Shown: positions 54,055-62,359, numbered from the stretch's first letter. The stretch is 64,000 bases of DNA from an uncultured Oscillospiraceae bacterium (GCA_934466475.1 CAKSLI010000010.1:1-64000); one strand, 5' to 3'. Program-made: numbers and translations. The notes: generated by a model not told the origin, from the letters alone.

Positions 54055-55803
54055 TTATTCAGCTAAAATAAGCCGGATCTTTCCCTGCTCAGGAATGTGA
54101 TCATACATGTAGTCCTTGATCCTTATCATCAGCGCATCTCTGTACGATCTGAGCTTTTCCCCCGACATACTCTGCCTGCTTTCGCTGGAAATATGAAAAT
54201 ACGAGAGCGTATTTTCAAATGGATGTTCCGAGAAAAAAACATTCAAAAAGCATAAAACATCATCAGAAGCAAAATTCCTGGAGCACTCTATTGCCTTGGT
54301 CAGCCCCATTCGCTCCGCCAGTTCAAGAATGCGTATCACCATACGTGCCTTTCTTCCATTCCATGGGAAAAGCAGTTTGTAGACGCTCTCAGTATTTTCA
54401 TACTCCATAAGAAATGCAGCGTACAGCAGGGCAAATTCCTCGTTGCTCAGCGAATAGAAAAACAGTCTGCCAACGATCGAATCATTACCGAACACCTGCC
54501 TGCCAACGGAACACATGTCATCTTCGGACAATCCTTTGCTGAGGAATTGTCTGATCCTGTTGTGAACATCTAAATCGTTCAATATATCTTCCGTAAAATT
54601 GATATGCGAGGTAGAAATATTCTTTATGAACACTTTATATACAGGGAATCCGAAAAAGCCAACATTTCTTATAAATATTTCTGCCCCGTCTGCCCGTAAT
54701 CTGTTCAACTGCGCTTTCATGCCGATAGAGTTTGAGTATTCATTGAATTGCTGCCATTCTATAAAATCCCATGAGGCACGGGTAGAAAACAGTTCTTCAG
54801 GCCAGATGCCAATATCATCGCTAAGTAATTTAGTCCAATTAAGCTGACAATGAATAGAATCCATTTTAAAACGAGACCATGGGATCATATCGTTACGCTC
54901 AATCAGTTCAGAGACAACACGCCTGTCCTGGAATATTTCTGTGAAGCAGCGTTCCAGTGCGATCTCAAACTGCGGGTGGCAGCCGAAGTTAACCAGGTAG
55001 CGCATTGAAGTCTGGTCGATCAGCGCGATCATCACCACAGGATATCCTCTTCCAAGGGAGGCGTCCCTGACCAAGATCTTCAGTCCACCCTGTGTTTCGA
55101 CTGTCTGCTTAAGCTTCAACAAATCCGGGCATCTTTTTTTCAGGTAAGAATCCGGTATCTCCGGAGGTGTCATATCTTCTGAAAAAATCTTATATTTACA
55201 CCACCGTTCGATCACCTCGTCCAATGCATGACCCACAGCTTCTTCAGGAGTATTGCCACAGCCGGACCCATTTGATCCGCACAGCTTTGACAGGATCTCG
55301 TCCGGAAGAAAGACGCATTTCTCCTGCGCCACACAATAATATGGAACAAAAGAAGTAACATCACTTTTCAGGATCCGTTTCCAGAGTTCAACAATTTCTT
55401 CATCGCTTGGAGGGTTCTTTCCCAGACGATGGTATGGTTCTCTCAATTCATCCATGATAACAGGTAATTCTGTGATTTTTTCTACTGGGAAAACCTGCTC
55501 ATCCGGATAACGCTTAAATCCCTTATACTGACGGGCTGAGTCAGAAACGGTCGATATATCAAATGCGTGATGTATACAAAGATGTTCCATTGCTTCGCCG
55601 TATGAGCTTGCTTCGCAATATTGAACAGTTGTTCCTTTTCCTTCGGTCTGCCAGTGTCCCATTGAATCCGTTAAATACGAAGAATAAATACCATCGATAT
55701 GTTTTTCGGTTTTGCATACAAGGTCTATGCCAACTTCATTGAATATTCCTTTAATTCTATCAATAGTATCTTTAGGGTCAGCGTCTTTATATTTTGAGTA
55801 CAA
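54055..55803 (-). CDS. YcaO-domain protein of the RiPP cluster
   Basis: 582 aa. The YcaO signature is clear: NGSGCGNTPEEAVGHALDEV with ERW following (about residues 187-210), plus LVNFGCHPQFEIALERCFTE near 274-293, giving the acidic residues that bind Mg-ATP. YcaO enzymes activate backbone amides with ATP to form azolines, thioamides or amidines. The C-terminus ends in RLILAE and lacks the Pro-rich tail of many azoline-forming members, and no E1-like or TfuA partner is visible, so the exact reaction is open. The start is a TTG with GGAAGG eight bases upstream. Similar length to E. coli YcaO, but the cluster argues for peptide modification. Confidence 0.8.
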   Translation of the reverse strand: MYSKYKDADPKDTIDRIKGIFNEVGIDLVCKTEKHIDGIYSSYLTDSMGHWQTEGKGTTVQYCEASSYGEAMEHLCIHHAFDISTVSDSARQYKGFKRYPDEQVFPVEKITELPVIMDELREPYHRLGKNPPSDEEIVELWKRILKSDVTSFVPYYCVAQEKCVFLPDEILSKLCGSNGSGCGNTPEEAVGHALDEVIERWCKYKIFSEDMTPPEIPDSYLKKRCPDLLKLKQTVETQGGLKILVRDASLGRGYPVVMIALIDQTSMRYLVNFGCHPQFEIALERCFTEIFQDRRVVSELIERNDMIPWSRFKMDSIHCQLNWTKLLSDDIGIWPEELFSTRASWDFIEWQQFNEYSNSIGMKAQLNRLRADGAEIFIRNVGFFGFPVYKVFIKNISTSHINFTEDILNDLDVHNRIRQFLSKGLSEDDMCSVGRQVFGNDSIVGRLFFYSLSNEEFALLYAAFLMEYENTESVYKLLFPWNGRKARMVIRILELAERMGLTKAIECSRNFASDDVLCFLNVFFSEHPFENTLSYFHISSESRQSMSGEKLRSYRDALMIRIKDYMYDHIPEQGKIRLILAE

Positions 55804-55828
55804 TTGTATTCACCTTCCGCTTATTATT

Positions 55829-56833
55829 TTATTGGTCAGTCATCTGTTTTATAAGGGCATCTTTAATGAAGGCCAGACACCCCGCCGTACATTGAAGCAC
55901 TTTCTTTTCATAGCATGACTTACATTGATCATGCTTCATGCATGATGTTACATGACAATCGATCAGATTAACATAGTAATTGCGCAGATCTTCAAAACAC
56001 CTGAAGTCCCTGATAGAAACCTTGGTAAAGTCGGACGTTCCAAAACAGCGCACAGCGGTAAGATCCGGAAGGATATCTATTACAGGACGGCAAAAACCAT
56101 GGTTTCCCAACAGATTTGTGCTTTTCAGGTGAAAACGGTCAATTACCCCGCGAAGTATCTGAAGCTGCTCTTCTGTCCAAATACACTTCGGAATAACATT
56201 GCAGTCAAAATACGGAGCAATGTCCCGGTGGGCGCACTCCTGAATAAAACCTAGAATATAGTCCTTCCTGCTTTGCATATATTCGAGAGAATCTGCTGCT
56301 TTGTCAGCGTCCATATTCGGAACAGTAACTGACATGCGCACCCTGTGCAGATTGTACCGCTCCAGCATGCTGACAATATAGGAATAATCGAGAGAGTTGC
56401 TGTAAAGATTGATACCCAGATTTAATCTCTTCCATACATCTTTTATTAAAAAGGCCTGATCAAGATTTCTCCGGAGAACTGCAAATTGTGCTTCTCCGAT
56501 ATCCCGGGGGGAATTACAATTTACAAGCATATTGAATTTTGTGTTTTGCATGAATTCCAGACAGGAATCTATTTTTATGCCGTTTGTGTATATTGTAACC
56601 GCTTCGATGTCATCATCATCGGAGAGTATCTGCAATACTTCTCTAAAATGAGGCAGAATAGTAGGCTCACCGCCGATCAGACCTATATGCCTTTCCTTAG
56701 ACGACTTAATAAACTCCAATGCTGTGTGGAAATTATCCATTGAAATATCGCATTGTGAATGGTTTACAAATTCGTTTGCAAAGCAATACGGACATTTCAA
56801 ATTGCAGCGATAAGTCAGCATTATATTAGCCAT
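55829..56833 (-). CDS. Radical SAM/SPASM-type RiPP maturase B
   Basis: 334 aa. The radical SAM cluster motif CNLKCPYC is at about residues 9-16, then a GGEPT strand near 56. The C-terminal Cys set (CHVTSCMKHDQCKSCYEKKV and LQCTAGC, about 288-320) fits a SPASM or twitch auxiliary cluster domain, typical of peptide-modifying enzymes. The ATG behind AGGAGG is chosen over one 27 bp upstream, which lies before the ribosome binding site. The gap before it carries an inserted repeat (56890-57062), which may lower read-through from the kinase gene. Confidence 0.82.
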   Translation of the reverse strand: MANIMLTYRCNLKCPYCFANEFVNHSQCDISMDNFHTALEFIKSSKERHIGLIGGEPTILPHFREVLQILSDDDDIEAVTIYTNGIKIDSCLEFMQNTKFNMLVNCNSPRDIGEAQFAVLRRNLDQAFLIKDVWKRLNLGINLYSNSLDYSYIVSMLERYNLHRVRMSVTVPNMDADKAADSLEYMQSRKDYILGFIQECAHRDIAPYFDCNVIPKCIWTEEQLQILRGVIDRFHLKSTNLLGNHGFCRPVIDILPDLTAVRCFGTSDFTKVSIRDFRCFEDLRNYYVNLIDCHVTSCMKHDQCKSCYEKKVLQCTAGCLAFIKDALIKQMTDQ

Positions 56834-56889
56834 ATTATCCTCCTTGTGCAGATATGTCAATCAGTCTGGCTCATTGATTCTTTTTTTAG

Positions 56890-57062
56890 GGCAACACCGC
56901 ACAAAGAGTGTGCGTGTATTGCGCAGTCAGATTTTTCGTCAGATTGTATAACGAGGACGCGGCAAGGCTGTCGCCTTGCAAGGACGAATTGTGCAATATG
57001 ACGGAAAAGATGCAAGCAAGACGCGCACAAAATCCAATAAATGGTCTTTGTGCGGTGTTGCC
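56890..57062. repeat. MITE-like element inserted at a stop codon, TTAG target duplication
   Basis: It starts GGCAACACCGCACAAAGA (56890-56907) and ends with the perfect 18-bp inverse (57045-57062). Flanks are TTAG on both sides (56886-56889 and 57063-57066), a 4-bp target duplication. On the minus strand that duplication is CTAA and contains the stop codon of the APH-type kinase, which is therefore preserved. The interior has a GCAAGGC / GCCTTGC hairpin and no coding potential. Unrelated in sequence to the 5796 repeat but the same size class. Confidence 0.85.
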
Positions 57063-57860
57063 TTAGCTCCATTTATCGAAGATCATGGATTTATACAACG
57101 GGATCAGCTGCTCGCATGATTTTTTGCGCTTATCCTCAAACATAAGGTTTCCGTTATTAAGATATAAGATGATGAGCACCATCCACATTGGGATAACAAG
57201 ATAAAGGATTCGATCCCTTTCACCTGAATTTATCAGCCCTTTGGTTTCAAAGATGTTTACCTCGTTCATCAGCGACTGAAGATTTTTTTCATGATCGTCA
57301 TAAAGGAAATAGTCCCAGCACATATAAAAAGCAAGCTCTATCTCCTTTGGACCGCTGCGCAGATTTTCCCAGTCTATCAAGCGATATTCTCCAAGAAAAT
57401 TCACAATATTTCCTGTATGCAGATCTCCATGAAGATAATTATAGGACCAGAAAAATGTATCTTTATATTCTTCGTATCCCTTTTCCCACATCCGGCGTGA
57501 TATTTCTTCAAGCCGTGCGTACTCAGGTTTCACAACGGTGTGTGAATACAAGCTGTCCAGTTCCTGCTTTATATACCTATAAAACGGCATATCAGGTGAA
57601 TTTCTGGTCCATCCCTGTCTGGCAAATGAATAGATCCCCTCAGAATAAATACTGACAGTACGACTATAAAATTCTTGAAGCATATCTGCAATCTTCTCAG
57701 GATCCGCCCTTCTTTGTGCCACAACAGCCTTTGCCATTGGCATTATACAGTACTTACCCACTAACACATAGGGAAGCATAATTTTTTTATCCTCTGTCAG
57801 GATATGCGCCGCTTCCATTTTTATTTTTTCGTTAGCGCTGAGTTTTTTTATGTATATCAT
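57063..57860 (-). CDS. APH/choline-kinase-type phosphotransferase
   Basis: 265 aa. The phosphotransferase catalytic loop HGDLHTGN is at about residues 146-153, followed by RLIDWEN near 160-166, the metal-binding Asp of this fold. It belongs to the aminoglycoside/choline/homoserine kinase superfamily (CotS-like). ATG start overlaps the stop of the preceding P-loop kinase gene (ATGA). Targets of this superfamily include small molecules and side-chain hydroxyls; a Ser or Tyr of the precursor is a possible substrate, by inference only. Its 3' end abuts the inserted repeat. Confidence 0.78.
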   Translation of the reverse strand: MIYIKKLSANEKIKMEAAHILTEDKKIMLPYVLVGKYCIMPMAKAVVAQRRADPEKIADMLQEFYSRTVSIYSEGIYSFARQGWTRNSPDMPFYRYIKQELDSLYSHTVVKPEYARLEEISRRMWEKGYEEYKDTFFWSYNYLHGDLHTGNIVNFLGEYRLIDWENLRSGPKEIELAFYMCWDYFLYDDHEKNLQSLMNEVNIFETKGLINSGERDRILYLVIPMWMVLIILYLNNGNLMFEDKRKKSCEQLIPLYKSMIFDKWS

Positions 57861-58519
57861 AGTTCCTCTCGGTTGTAAACGATTATGGGAATGTCCAAAT
57901 TCTCTAACAGGCAGCAGTCCGTTCTGTACCTGTCTTCAATGTACTTTTCGATTCCTGAAAGACCGGAATACCCTTTGCTTACCGGATATGGTGCGACCTC
58001 CAGCCATCGGCAGAAGCCCTGGTACCATTGGCTGCGCTGTTCCCATTGATTCTCGATTGCCGAACGAATGCAGAGGGAAGGATGTTCTGCCCTGATATAT
58101 ACCAATTCAAACGAAAAATAGTCCCTTATCAGGTCAAGAATTCTTTGTATGTGAATCAGAATGTTCTTGTTATCCATCATATATAGCCCCATAAGATCAT
58201 ACAATGGAGCCTGAAAAAGTCCTCCGTCCACTATGATATCATTATCACAAGAATTATTTTCTTCACAAAACCGCTGCCAGATTTCAAGATGTTCATTTAA
58301 ATACACACAGTACGGTTTCGAAGCATAAATTTCTCTTGCCTGCTGAAGGCTCAGAGACCTACCGTTTATAACTTCTCGCCGAACCATGTTCAGTGGTACA
58401 ACGTCATCGCTTTTAACTATGCGAATATAATTATCCGGATTCTGCGCATTAACATATCCGTGAATGAAAGATGTTTTTCCGACTCCCGGGACGCCCTCAA
58501 CGAACCTTATTTTATTCAT
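57857..58519 (-). CDS. P-loop kinase-like protein B of the RiPP cluster
   Basis: 220-aa paralogue of the protein at 53172. Walker A GVPGVGKTS at about residues 9-17; IIVDGGLFQAPLYDL near 95-109 aligns with DALFLQSPLFEL of the other; the shared C-terminal block reads QWYQGFCRWLEVAPY. It lacks about 55 residues present in protein A between the P-loop and the central motif. Stop overlaps the APH-type kinase start by four bases. Two diverged copies in one cluster suggest two phosphorylation steps or a heteromer. Confidence 0.65.
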   Translation of the reverse strand: MNKIRFVEGVPGVGKTSFIHGYVNAQNPDNYIRIVKSDDVVPLNMVRREVINGRSLSLQQAREIYASKPYCVYLNEHLEIWQRFCEENNSCDNDIIVDGGLFQAPLYDLMGLYMMDNKNILIHIQRILDLIRDYFSFELVYIRAEHPSLCIRSAIENQWEQRSQWYQGFCRWLEVAPYPVSKGYSGLSGIEKYIEDRYRTDCCLLENLDIPIIVYNREEL

Positions 58520-58523
58520 GATA

Positions 58524-59843
58524 TTACCCCGGTAAAAATGCAGGATCCATAGCTACATCATCCGCTAAAAGCGGCTTAACTTTTTTCGCGAAGAAATTCT
58601 CATATTCCTTTAGCAACACGCCGTTTTCGTCAAGCAGGGAATTGGATCTGAATAATTCAGGGGAAAAGGCTCCGCCGTTTACTAGTCTTGTAAATTCCAT
58701 TCGATCAACTCCGAATTTCCTCATTCCAGCAATAAAATCGGGGATTTGAGTATAATTTGCCGACTGTATCACAAATCGCACGACCACACCTGACAGCATT
58801 CCCTTATTTCTTAACTCCAGATACTTATGCAGATTTGCCAACAGACTTCTATAACGTGCGCCGCGCCTGATTTTTTCGTAGGTATTCATTTCCCATGCAT
58901 CAACAGAAATCAAGACTTCCGGGCGGAATCTCTCCGTAATTTCATTAATGAGCGGCACATAAAATACCTGACCATTTGTAACAAGGTGCAAGTTGCCAGA
59001 AAATCGTTCTTTCACCTTATGCAGCAGAAATTCCTGATATACCCTGCTTATCATGCACTCGCCATTGCCTGCAACATAAATTTGCCGTACATTCTGATAA
59101 AATCGGGGTTCCAGACTGTCGATCCAGTCAAGCTTTTTTTGAACGGATACGTCATTTGCAATTATTAATTCAGAGCGGCAGGAGGGGCAGGAAAGGTTGC
59201 ATGATTCATCAACGGCCATGTTAACTATCAGCGGATAATCCGAGGTCTGAACTCTCTTTGGGAGTTCTGCTTTCTTACACTCAATAAGCCTGAAACACTT
59301 TTCGCGGGAACAAAAAACGGCAGTCCCATTCAGCATGGATAAACGTAGCAGTTTGGCTCTTGCAGAGTGCCATATATTCTCCAAAGTGCCACTGCTCATA
59401 TTTCCGATGCTGTAAGGCATGATTGCAGAGCAACAGGTAAAAACATCTCCGTTATACGCTATTTCCATTTCATAAAAAGGGCGGTGGCAAGGCTCATAAC
59501 GGCAATGGGGAGAATAAAATATCTTGCAGTATATGTTCCACAGATAGTCACGTTCATCTTTTTCCAATCCATTTTGCATATTGATAAACCCATACTTTAA
59601 ATCAGAAAAAAAGAAATAGTCCACGCCGGAACGAAAACCATATTCTCGTAATTTTACCTCTGTCTTTGCTTCATTCTGTGTGCAAATGAGCACTTCGCCA
59701 CAATTATTGGTCAGCTCATGCACTGCCGCGTCCACAAGTTCCACTTCGCCCGCTTCTGAAAGAGTGATATACTTATTTGTACTTTTCTCTCCAAAAATAT
59801 AGGTTATGTCAAAAACCAGAGTACTCTTTCCTATTACAATCAC
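58524..59843 (-). CDS. Radical SAM protein with N-terminal SPASM-like region
   Basis: 439 aa. The radical SAM motif CNLSCPSC is unusually late, at about residues 217-224, followed by AGNGE near 256 in the place of GGEP. Before it lies a Cys-bearing region (CHRPFYEMEIAYNGDVFTCC near 118-137, GNMSSGTLENIW near 147-158, CSREKCFRL near 176-184) that reads like a SPASM domain, which normally follows the radical SAM core. The order is thus permuted or the protein is a fusion. It overlaps the upstream gene by 35 bp. Likely a peptide maturase of a different regiochemistry from the other two. Confidence 0.75.
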   Translation of the reverse strand: MIVIGKSTLVFDITYIFGEKSTNKYITLSEAGEVELVDAAVHELTNNCGEVLICTQNEAKTEVKLREYGFRSGVDYFFFSDLKYGFINMQNGLEKDERDYLWNIYCKIFYSPHCRYEPCHRPFYEMEIAYNGDVFTCCSAIMPYSIGNMSSGTLENIWHSARAKLLRLSMLNGTAVFCSREKCFRLIECKKAELPKRVQTSDYPLIVNMAVDESCNLSCPSCRSELIIANDVSVQKKLDWIDSLEPRFYQNVRQIYVAGNGECMISRVYQEFLLHKVKERFSGNLHLVTNGQVFYVPLINEITERFRPEVLISVDAWEMNTYEKIRRGARYRSLLANLHKYLELRNKGMLSGVVVRFVIQSANYTQIPDFIAGMRKFGVDRMEFTRLVNGGAFSPELFRSNSLLDENGVLLKEYENFFAKKVKPLLADDVAMDPAFLPG

Positions 59844-60759
59844 GCTGCATCTCCATAATCCACTGTTCCTTGTACTTTTTCACCTGCTCAAGATTGACAT
59901 GCTGAAGTTTTCTTGCAATGGCTCCAGCAGTACAGAATCTCGCCATTTTTCGATAGTCGGAGGTCATCGCTTCATAATCATCCTGAAGACTAAGATACGC
60001 GTCCAGAACCTGTTGTGTGTATTCAAGACCTAAAGGTCTGTTTGATATTTTATATTTGTAGAATTTTGAATATTCATCAAACATAATAAGCGCTTTAAGT
60101 TCTGATGGAAAGAAGCTGCATTTGGCATATACAAGGTCGATACCTTCCGCATTGATGAGACTGTCAAAATACCGATGGCACTTAATTGACTCGCATATTG
60201 TGTTGCATATTGAAACACAGCCATTATTCAGTAATAATGTGACTGAATAACCTTTATCAACATAAGAATGTCTGGCTTCTATGTCACGCAGCAGCCCCTT
60301 ACCAGCTACCAATGTATGAAAGTCTGGTGTAATTTTCGATCCGTCAGATTCCGGATTATTAACACTATACTTGATTTCCGCATTCAAAAACGACTGTCTG
60401 AAAAACTTACCATAGTCTTTTAAACACACTATTTCTTCAGGAGACAGATCGTATTTATCACAAAATTCTGCCACATGTTCAAGGTCCTGCGATGTAAGAT
60501 ACCATGTGTTGATTGCCATTTCGCGCCTTATCCCAAGCTCCTTCAGGATATCCAGCGCGGCAATAAGCTTTGTTTCAGCATTGCTGTATTCTTCCGCCAA
60601 TTCTTCACGAGAGTAAAATTTCATTCCAAGAGGTACGGAGAAATATACGCTGTTAAGCCATTTTCGGTTTTTCTCCATAAACCTGGCGATATCAGCAAGG
60701 GATTCCTTCAGATTTAATCCAACGGAAAACTTTTTTACAAAAAAATCGCTATCAGCCAT
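59809..60759 (-). CDS. U32-like TIM-barrel protein of the RiPP cluster
   Basis: 316 aa, moderate recognition. The order of segments VYFSVPLG, a MAINTWYL strand, LSPEEIVCLKDYG and AEIKYSVNN resembles peptidase U32-type barrels, and NNGCVSICNTICESIKCHRY (about residues 178-197) resembles the Cys-and-His cluster region of that family. U32-like proteins often partner radical SAM or hydroxylation chemistry rather than cut peptides. It overlaps the permuted radical SAM gene, which suggests a complex. It could also be a diverged radical SAM-like barrel without the CxxxCxxC motif. Confidence 0.5.
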   Translation of the reverse strand: MADSDFFVKKFSVGLNLKESLADIARFMEKNRKWLNSVYFSVPLGMKFYSREELAEEYSNAETKLIAALDILKELGIRREMAINTWYLTSQDLEHVAEFCDKYDLSPEEIVCLKDYGKFFRQSFLNAEIKYSVNNPESDGSKITPDFHTLVAGKGLLRDIEARHSYVDKGYSVTLLLNNGCVSICNTICESIKCHRYFDSLINAEGIDLVYAKCSFFPSELKALIMFDEYSKFYKYKISNRPLGLEYTQQVLDAYLSLQDDYEAMTSDYRKMARFCTAGAIARKLQHVNLEQVKKYKEQWIMEMQRDCNRKEYSGF

Positions 60760-60805
60760 AAGAATCCCCCCATTTTCTTATATTCCAAGCGAGTAATTCA
60801 CTAGT

Positions 60806-61912
60806 CTACACTCGTTTATTTCTGGATAGATAATCGTAAATGTAATGAACAATATACTTCTGGCTTACGCAATTAAAATCTTCTTCCATACCAGTTAGTT
60901 CACGTGCATCACTCCAGTAGGGACATCCGCCGTAACAGTAATGCTGAATATCACACCTGCCGCATTTTCCACTCTTGACTTTATCCCAATGAGACGGTTG
61001 CAAAAGAAAAGATTTCATTATGCTTTCCAGACTATTCTGCATAATATTACCCAGTTCGCTGTTGTCAAGATTGCAATAGTGAAGGCATCTATATATGTTT
61101 CCTGTGCTGTCTATGCTTACGTTGACTTCTCTGCAATCCTTTATAAAATGGCACACCTGCATTCCCTTTGTTTTAGTAACCATTGTCCGCAGGATTCTTT
61201 CAAAAGGCTGAATATTGATCCCACTTGTATTATCCGTAATCCATATATCAAACAATTCGCTTAAAAATTTACAAAATTGCACATCATTGATTTTGTTCTC
61301 CTGATGCGAAGAATTCGGCGAGTTATAGCAAGCGTTAAATCCAAGATCCAGCTTATTTTCTGCGTAGAAATCATAGAATTCTCGCGCTGATCTGGTCACG
61401 GACGCAGTTATGGTAGCCATTGCGCCTACATCTAACCCTGCACGGCGTATTTTTTCTATATTGCGAAGTATCTGTTTATACGTTCCGGAACCATTGATAT
61501 ATACTCTGTTTTCATCATTCAGGCGTTCGGTTCCGTCAATGCTCACGCCTATGTGAAAATTGTGCTTTTTTAATACTGCCAGAAGTTCGTCCGGACAGAT
61601 AGTGCCATTTGTCTGAACATTGAAAAAGACATTAGTAGCAAGCGAACTGTAATAGGAGCATAACTCATCAATAAGTTCGGAATTGATTAAAAGAGGCTCT
61701 CCACCATGAAAAGTAAACTCTGTATGAAAGCCTCTCTTATTATTATACTCTACTAATTCTTCTCCAAACTTTTTAAAAGCCGGGAAGCCAGCGGCAAAAT
61801 CCGCATTTATTTTATTCGCTGGAACTACCTGAACGGATTTAAAATTCTCTTCTTCAAAACAATATTTACATCTCAGATTACATTCTCTTGTGCAGGCAAT
61901 AATTCCTATCAT
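60806..61912 (-). CDS. Radical SAM/SPASM RiPP maturase A
   Basis: 368 aa; first maturase behind the precursor gene. CNLRCKYC at about residues 11-18, FHGGEPLL near 67-74, and a C-terminal SPASM set (CRYLHYC-like GNIYRCLHYCNLDNSELGN near 272-290, then KCGRCDIQHYCYGGCPYWSD near 315-334, then a last Cys near 349) match anSME-like peptide maturases. It reads from the precursor through the weak terminator at 61930. It should bind the leader peptide and modify the core at unactivated carbons. Confidence 0.88.
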   Translation of the reverse strand: MIGIIACTRECNLRCKYCFEEENFKSVQVVPANKINADFAAGFPAFKKFGEELVEYNNKRGFHTEFTFHGGEPLLINSELIDELCSYYSSLATNVFFNVQTNGTICPDELLAVLKKHNFHIGVSIDGTERLNDENRVYINGSGTYKQILRNIEKIRRAGLDVGAMATITASVTRSAREFYDFYAENKLDLGFNACYNSPNSSHQENKINDVQFCKFLSELFDIWITDNTSGINIQPFERILRTMVTKTKGMQVCHFIKDCREVNVSIDSTGNIYRCLHYCNLDNSELGNIMQNSLESIMKSFLLQPSHWDKVKSGKCGRCDIQHYCYGGCPYWSDARELTGMEEDFNCVSQKYIVHYIYDYLSRNKRV

Positions 61913-61929
61913 ACTTTTTCCTCATAAAA

Positions 61930-61959
61930 AACCGCACCTAATGTAAGGCGCGGTTAATT
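61930..61959 (-). terminator. Attenuating terminator after the precursor gene
   Basis: On the minus strand the stem AACCGCGCC / GGUGCGGUU (one G-U pair) is followed by four to five further T, 30 bp past the precursor stop codon and just before the maturase start. It should let most transcripts stop after the precursor, giving excess peptide over enzyme. Confidence 0.75.
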
Positions 61960-61982
61960 GCTTGACCAAATGCCCCGATACA

Positions 61983-62165
61983 TCAGAACAAAATGGCATA
62001 AGAACTTGAATTGGAAACCTTATAAACACCATAACCAGCAGCTTCTACGCCAGTATCCTCGTCTTCAGCTGCAAGTGCCTTAACGATACGCTCGAGCTTT
62101 TCGTTTTCCGGCATTTCGTATGCTGACGCGTCAATGCTCAGTTTGTCCATAGCTGTCTCGCTCAC
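61983..62165 (-). CDS. RiPP precursor peptide
   Basis: 60 aa. An acidic amphipathic leader (about residues 1-38, with the helix ENEKLERIVKALAAEDED) is followed by a short Gly/Ala-containing core ending in VSNSSSYAILF. There is no Cys, Trp or His and a single Arg. The core holds three Tyr (in GYG, VYK and SSY), one Lys and four Ser. A GTG start lies behind AAAGGAGG, a strong site. It is the first gene of the leftward cluster, has its own consensus promoter and is followed by an attenuator, the usual layout for RiPPs. The cleavage site is not obvious; DTGVEAAG near 37-44 is a candidate. Confidence 0.85.
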   Translation of the reverse strand: MSETAMDKLSIDASAYEMPENEKLERIVKALAAEDEDTGVEAAGYGVYKVSNSSSYAILF

Positions 62166-62330
62166 AATATGTTCCTCCTTTCATGATTTATCATTTTGCG
62201 ATGAATATAACATTACTCAAAGCATTATAAGCTCTTGTGAATGTTTAAAAATTTGCCGATTAGCACAGAGTTTTCCAGCGAAAAACGTATGTGCAAGGTA
62301 TTTTAAATCTTTAATAGATGCTTTGTACTT

Positions 62331-62359
62331 ATTATATCATAGAATCGAATGATTGTCAA
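62331..62359 (-). promoter_or_regulatory. Perfect-consensus promoter of the RiPP cluster
   Basis: On the minus strand TTGACA and TATAAT are separated by 17 bp. The transcript would have a leader of about 160 nt (62166 to about 62324) before the precursor gene. I see no strong hairpin or riboswitch in that leader. From 62360 to 62532 nothing supportable is visible. Confidence 0.85.
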
